NCBI GenBank assembly: GCA_036557185.1
Contig: DATBHZ010000006.1
Location: forward strand, 1-64,000
Origin: DATBHZ01 sp036557185
GTDB taxonomy: Bacteria; Actinomycetota; Acidimicrobiia; IMCC26256; JAENVU01
Reading direction: 5' to 3'
Length of the DNA stretch: 64,000 nucleotides
Of this stretch, positions 60,148-64,000 are shown in pieces. The notes under the pieces are model-generated. The model had not been told where the DNA came from, searched no databases, and saw only the letters and a list, made by a program, of their open reading frames with translations. Numbering within the stretch: position 1 is the stretch's first letter; each line of letters opens with the position of its first letter. Made by a program: the position numbers and the translations under genes.

Positions 60148-61008
60148 TCAGAGCACCTCGGCGAACTCGCCCGACATGCGCCGGTAGCTGAGCAGACCGA
60201 TCACGCAGACGATCGACGCGATGATCATGGCCAACCCGAGCCGCTCCAGGTAGAAGGCGATGCCAGGATCAGCGAGCACGTGGCCGCCTCCGGCCAACGC
60301 CGGGTTCTGGGCGTACAAGGCACGTTGCGACGAGATGACGACGGCGGTCATCGGGTTCAAGAGGTACAGGTTGTACATCCACTCGTTCGTGAGGTGGGCG
60401 CTCACCAGCGAGACCGAGTACACGACAGGGGAGAACCAGAAGCCCGCGAGCAGGAGGATCTCGACGATGTGCGTCGTGTCGCGATAGCGGACGTTCAGGC
60501 TGGCGACCAGGAATGCGAGCCCGCTCACGAAGGTGATCGCGACGATGAGCGCCGGGACCAACAGCAGCAGGTTGAGGCTGAGGAAGTTGGTGTCGCCCAC
60601 CGCGACCATGACCGCGAGGAAGACGGCGGTTTGGAGCGCGTAGTGGACGGCGTTGAAGCCGATCGAAGTCAGCGGAAGCACACCCAGAGGGAAGCGCACC
60701 TTCTTGACCAGGCCCGCATTGCCGACCACGGAGTCGGTCGCCATGCTCACCGAGCCCGAGAACGCGGTCCAGATCAGCAGGCCCGACATCAAGTAGAAGC
60801 CGAAGCGCGGGATGCCGCTCTTGAGGACCACCTGGAAGACGAAGCTGTAGACGAGCAGCAACACGAGCGGCATCGCCAGCGACCAGACGAACCCCAGAAC
60901 GCTCGCCTGGTACTTGACCTTCAGGTCTTTGCCGATCAACGCGGTGACAAGCTCGCCTTGTGCCCGCCGTGAGCTCGCGCGTGGCCGCGCAGTCGTCGCC
61001 GGCGTCAT
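60148..61008 (-). CDS. wzm: Polysaccharide ABC exporter permease
   Basis: A 286-residue ABC-2 type membrane protein with six hydrophobic segments and an N-terminal amphipathic region (KDLKVKYQASVLGFVWSL). The conserved LVKKVRFPLGVLPLTS and LNVRYRDTTHIVEILLLAGFWFSPVVY segments are typical of Wzm/TagG permeases. With wzt it forms the exporter that moves lipid-linked polymer across the membrane. The polymer itself is probably built by the downstream GT2 and GT-B enzymes. Confidence 0.94.
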   Translation of the reverse strand: MTPATTARPRASSRRAQGELVTALIGKDLKVKYQASVLGFVWSLAMPLVLLLVYSFVFQVVLKSGIPRFGFYLMSGLLIWTAFSGSVSMATDSVVGNAGLVKKVRFPLGVLPLTSIGFNAVHYALQTAVFLAVMVAVGDTNFLSLNLLLLVPALIVAITFVSGLAFLVASLNVRYRDTTHIVEILLLAGFWFSPVVYSVSLVSAHLTNEWMYNLYLLNPMTAVVISSQRALYAQNPALAGGGHVLADPGIAFYLERLGLAMIIASIVCVIGLLSYRRMSGEFAEVL

Positions 61009-61133
61009 CTGCTGTGATTCCCCTGGAGTCGTGGCGACCTCGCACAGCCTGCAGCTGCCCCGAGGTGATGGCAGGTGACGTCACGATACCGTCTGACACG
61101 GATCCGATCCGCAATGCAAGGGGGGGTCGGTTC

Positions 61134-61139
61134 TATCCT
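61134..61139 (+). promoter_or_regulatory. -10 element of the large GT-C gene
   Basis: TATCCT seven bases before ATG 61147, the leaderless arrangement. Confidence 0.45.
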
Positions 61140-61146
61140 TCGACGG

Positions 61147-63264
61147 ATGCCCACCGAGCTGATCGACCGGATCACCTCGCGGGCCGAGGCACCAGAGGAG
61201 GCGCGCGTCCGGCCGACGATCAGCTTGGCGGAGGTTGCCACGCTTACCTCGGCCGTGGTTGTCGGACTGGTTGCCTTGATCTCGCTCGTGCTCGCCGAGC
61301 TGGGTCGGCAAACGCTTGTTGCGGTGGTAGCGCTGACGGCAGGGGTGGTGCTGATCCTGGCGGTCGTCGCGTGGCGCTCGGAGCGCATCTCCGTGCGCAA
61401 GGACTGGATGGGGACGCTGCCAGTGGTCGTGGGTGGCGGGCTGGCGCTCGTGTTCTTCTTCCCAGGGTTCCAGTACGGCACCGGCGACCGCGATCCCGGC
61501 GTGTACGTGGAGATCGCGTCGGTGATCGCGCGGACCCACGGAAACTCGTTCAGCGACCGCATCTTGGCCGACGGCCTGTTGACCTCGATCGCCGGCTCGA
61601 TTTGGCCGGGACTGTGGGTGAAGCCCGGCACGAGCCACACGATTTATCCGCAGTTCTACCACCTGTGGCCCGCGCTGCTCGCGACAGCAAAGGAGGCCGG
61701 AGGCTTCACAGGGATGTTCAACGTGGCACCGCTCGTCGGTCTCGTCGCGGTCCTGCTCGCTGTGATCACCGCGCGCCGCATCGCGGGACTCATCGGCGCG
61801 TGGACCGTCGCGCTGATCCTCCCGACCAACATGCTCCAGGTGTGGCAGGCGAAGTACCCGAGCGCCGAGATGTTCGGACAGATGCTGTTCCTCGGAGCAG
61901 TGCTCGGCGTCGTGCTCGCCGTGCGAGAGGGCTGGCGAACAGCGGCCGCCATCGCGGGCCTGTTCGTGACCCTCGGCTATCTCGAGCGGCCGGACGGCGT
62001 GTTGCTCGTTGTGGCGGCGTGGTCGGTCGTATGTGCGCTGATCGCCTTCGGGCGTTTCGACGGCCGCGCTCGCTGGTTCACGATTGGTTTGCTGGTCCCA
62101 CTCCCGTACGCGCTCTACCAGGCGTACGGGCCGTCCCGCGCGTACACGGCGTCCAACAGCGTGCCAAGCTTGGCAGCGCTGCTCAGCGGGATGGTGCTGC
62201 TCGCGGTGGTCGCGGTCGTCGCGGCACGGGCTCGCGATCGCTGGTCCGGTTTCGTTCGAGTCTTCGACAAAAGGCAGGCTCGGCATGCCGTGGGGGCGGC
62301 GTACCTCGCACTGTGCGGCGTCTTGTTGGCGCTCGCCTGGTACCGACCGCAGCTCTTCGGCGCCGATTACCGTCGAACAGGAACCCGCGTCGTCCGTCTC
62401 TACAACGAGATCTCGTTCATCAGGCTCACGTGGTTCTTCTCGTTGACGGGCATCGCGCTGATGGTCGCCGGAATTGCGTACGTCTGCTTCCACCGCTGGC
62501 GTTTCGACCGCTGGTTGGTGTGCCTCGCGACGACCGGTCTGCTCACGCTGTATTGCTACGACACGCGCAACTCGCCCTACCTGATGTGGTCGACGCGCCG
62601 GTTCGTGACGATGGTGGTGCCCGGCATGCTGCTGCTGATGGCATGCGGTACTGCCGGGATCGTGCTCGCAGTGCGCCATATCGCTCGCATCGTGCATGTG
62701 AACGAGCGCATCCGGCTACCCGTGACCGCTGTCGCCGTCTGTGCGCTGGTCGTTGGATTGGCTGTGTTCGGCGCCAGCCAATCGTGGCCCTTGCGGCACA
62801 ACGACGAGAATGCGGGATCGGTCGAGGTGGCCACGGAGCTCGCAGCGCTGTCGGGTGACCATCGCGGCGTGTACCTGTTCCAGCAGGTCGGCGGGTGCTG
62901 CGCAGCGCCGTACCTCTTGTTCGGCGGACCGATGACCACGATCGTCAACCAGTCGAGCGCGCTGCTGCCGTCGCCGGGGCCGGCCGAGGTCGACGCGTTG
63001 CAGCGCCTCGTCCAGAAGTACGACCGGCAGGGTCTCCCGGTGTTCTACGTCGCGGACGGAAAGAACGCGCCGCCGGTCATTCCTGGTGCGAGTGCCACCC
63101 GCGTCCGTGAGCTCGCCGGCGCGTTGCCCCACTGGGACGAGACGTTCACGGAGCGGCCGAAGCACCGGCGCGACTACACGTACGACATGTCGGTGTACCG
63201 GCTTGTCGCGAACCGACCCGCGCCGACGTCCGGTCCTTCCGAGAATTCATCCGGGAGTCAGTGA
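61147..63264 (+). CDS. Large GT-C-like polytopic membrane protein
   Basis: A 705-residue protein with about twelve helices and a roughly 150-residue C-terminal external domain. The first long loop contains QYGTGDRDPGVYVEIASVIA, placing an acidic DRDPG pair where GT-C enzymes have their catalytic aspartate, followed by SHTIYPQFYHLWPALLA. I infer a polyprenyl-phosphate-dependent glycosyltransferase for the local polysaccharide. Sequence match to a named family is weak. ATG 61147 was chosen for the -10 spacing. It ends 11 bases from the convergent flippase. Confidence 0.75.
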   Translation: MPTELIDRITSRAEAPEEARVRPTISLAEVATLTSAVVVGLVALISLVLAELGRQTLVAVVALTAGVVLILAVVAWRSERISVRKDWMGTLPVVVGGGLALVFFFPGFQYGTGDRDPGVYVEIASVIARTHGNSFSDRILADGLLTSIAGSIWPGLWVKPGTSHTIYPQFYHLWPALLATAKEAGGFTGMFNVAPLVGLVAVLLAVITARRIAGLIGAWTVALILPTNMLQVWQAKYPSAEMFGQMLFLGAVLGVVLAVREGWRTAAAIAGLFVTLGYLERPDGVLLVVAAWSVVCALIAFGRFDGRARWFTIGLLVPLPYALYQAYGPSRAYTASNSVPSLAALLSGMVLLAVVAVVAARARDRWSGFVRVFDKRQARHAVGAAYLALCGVLLALAWYRPQLFGADYRRTGTRVVRLYNEISFIRLTWFFSLTGIALMVAGIAYVCFHRWRFDRWLVCLATTGLLTLYCYDTRNSPYLMWSTRRFVTMVVPGMLLLMACGTAGIVLAVRHIARIVHVNERIRLPVTAVAVCALVVGLAVFGASQSWPLRHNDENAGSVEVATELAALSGDHRGVYLFQQVGGCCAAPYLLFGGPMTTIVNQSSALLPSPGPAEVDALQRLVQKYDRQGLPVFYVADGKNAPPVIPGASATRVRELAGALPHWDETFTERPKHRRDYTYDMSVYRLVANRPAPTSGPSENSSGSQ

Positions 63265-63275
63265 CGTCGTGACAG

Positions 63276-64000
63276 CTAGAGCTCGATCGGCTCGTGCTCG
63301 AGCTGCGTGATCAGCGGCTCGATGCTCTCGGGCACGCCACGGCGCATCCGCGCCGCGAGCGTGATGGCCATGAGGCCGGTGCTCACGGCGGCCCCCAGGA
63401 GGAAGCCGAGCTCGACCCGGAGCTCGAGGTCGGTGATGAGCTTGGCAACGATGGCGAACACGACGATGCCCGCGAGCCACGACCACAACGCAGCCCAGTA
63501 GCCGCGCAGTGCGAGCAGGGCCTGGGCGATGGTGAGGGCGATGATGAAGACGCCCATACCCGCCGCGAGGAGCGCCAGGTCGCCGCGCGGGATGTCGAAG
63601 GGCGGGAAGAGCTTCTCGCCGACGGGGACACCGATGAGGTACGCGAGCACGGTGCCGAGGACGGCGATCCCGGCCACGATCAGCGTGAGCTGACGGAGGC
63701 CGGTGCGGAAGTCGTCGTGCCGGCCCGCGCCGGCGAGGCCCGCGAGCTTCGGGAGGAGCGTTCCTTGCACGGCCTGGAAGAGCAGCGGTGGGATCCGCGC
63801 GACGAAGAACGCAGAGGTGAACGCCGCGACCGCGGCGGTGTCACCGGGCTGCTTCAGGAAGTTCACGCCGAGCAGCGGTGAGTAGCCCAGCGCCTGCATG
63901 AGTATGGAGCCCCCGAGGAGGAGGAACAGCGCGTTGGAGAGCTCGGAGTAGGGCGCCGGCGGCCCGGGGGTGAGCAGGCCCTTCGGCCGACGGAGCGAGA
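63276..64000 (-). CDS. Polysaccharide flippase/MATE-like membrane protein (partial, N-terminus beyond window)
   Basis: The frame stays open from 63276 to the window edge (about 241 codons visible). It shows repeated hydrophobic segments (VGEKLFPPFDIP between them, then LALLAAGMGVFIIALTIAQALLAL) and the region FFVARIPPLLFQAVQGTLLPKLAGLA. This resembles Wzx/MOP oligosaccharide flippases. Internal start codons at 63899 and beyond are not the true start because the frame continues past them. A flippase plus a Wzm/Wzt exporter suggests more than one glycan or a linked flippase step. Confidence 0.78.
   Translation of the reverse strand, partial: SLRRPKGLLTPGPPAPYSELSNALFLLLGGSILMQALGYSPLLGVNFLKQPGDTAAVAAFTSAFFVARIPPLLFQAVQGTLLPKLAGLAGAGRHDDFRTGLRQLTLIVAGIAVLGTVLAYLIGVPVGEKLFPPFDIPRGDLALLAAGMGVFIIALTIAQALLALRGYWAALWSWLAGIVVFAIVAKLITDLELRVELGFLLGAAVSTGLMAITLAARMRRGVPESIEPLITQLEHEPIEL

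Overview
The window is about 64 kb of high-GC DNA from what looks like an actinobacterium (Actinomycetota), plausibly class Acidimicrobiia. The lineage is inferred from gene content: a complete egtABCD ergothioneine set, a MutT1-type NUDIX/phosphatase fusion, an Eis-like acetyltransferase, UPF0182, a SUF system with SufU, a YlbL-like PDZ/Lon protease and a DivIVA-type coiled-coil protein. Genes are dense on both strands. I see no rRNA, tRNA, CRISPR array, transposase or prophage block, and no stretch over 300 bases lacks a gene (the longest is 39214-39469).

Layout. (1) 1-4517, minus: ppk1, a CHAD protein, a mutT1-like gene and surE, a polyphosphate/nucleotide module. (2) 4612-12800: MFS exporter, Eis-like acetyltransferase, GT-C enzyme, 3-hydroxyacyl-CoA dehydrogenase, Zincin_2 protein, NAD-dependent epimerase and a fused siroheme decarboxylase (AhbA-AhbB type). 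(3) 12852-23526, envelope and cell shape: a PDZ protein whose protease triad is lost, MoaE, a small membrane protein, MreB, a HEAT protein, class E sortase, YlbL-like protease, a DivIVA-like protein with a phage-head-type C-terminus, and UPF0182. (4) 23576-34095: iron-sulfur assembly split into two facing operons, sufB-sufD-Rieske-sufC1 on plus and sufC2-sufS-sufU on minus, each preceded by the same palindrome. Between them lie a methyltransferase, a lipoprotein and an L,D-transpeptidase. (5) 34127-39213, minus: egtA-B-C-D headed by a 24-codon leader ORF, with a metallo-beta-lactamase-fold hydrolase upstream. (6) 39334-41862: a two-subunit acyl-CoA dehydrogenase pair bracketed by a 62-bp structured repeat in opposite orientations. 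(7) 42389-64000: surface polysaccharide genes, with GT-C enzymes, an acyltransferase-3/SGNH protein, a nucleotide-sugar reductase, several glycosyltransferases, a PGRP amidase, methyltransferases, a Wzm/Wzt exporter and a flippase fragment.

Expression. Lead genes repeatedly show a TAnnnT hexamer 6-9 bases before the start codon, the layout of leaderless transcripts. Downstream genes are joined by ATGA, GTGA or TTGA overlaps or sit behind Shine-Dalgarno sequences. Three genes (mreB, an L,D-transpeptidase and one glycosyltransferase) appear to start at CTG, judged from conserved N-termini and the absence of better codons.
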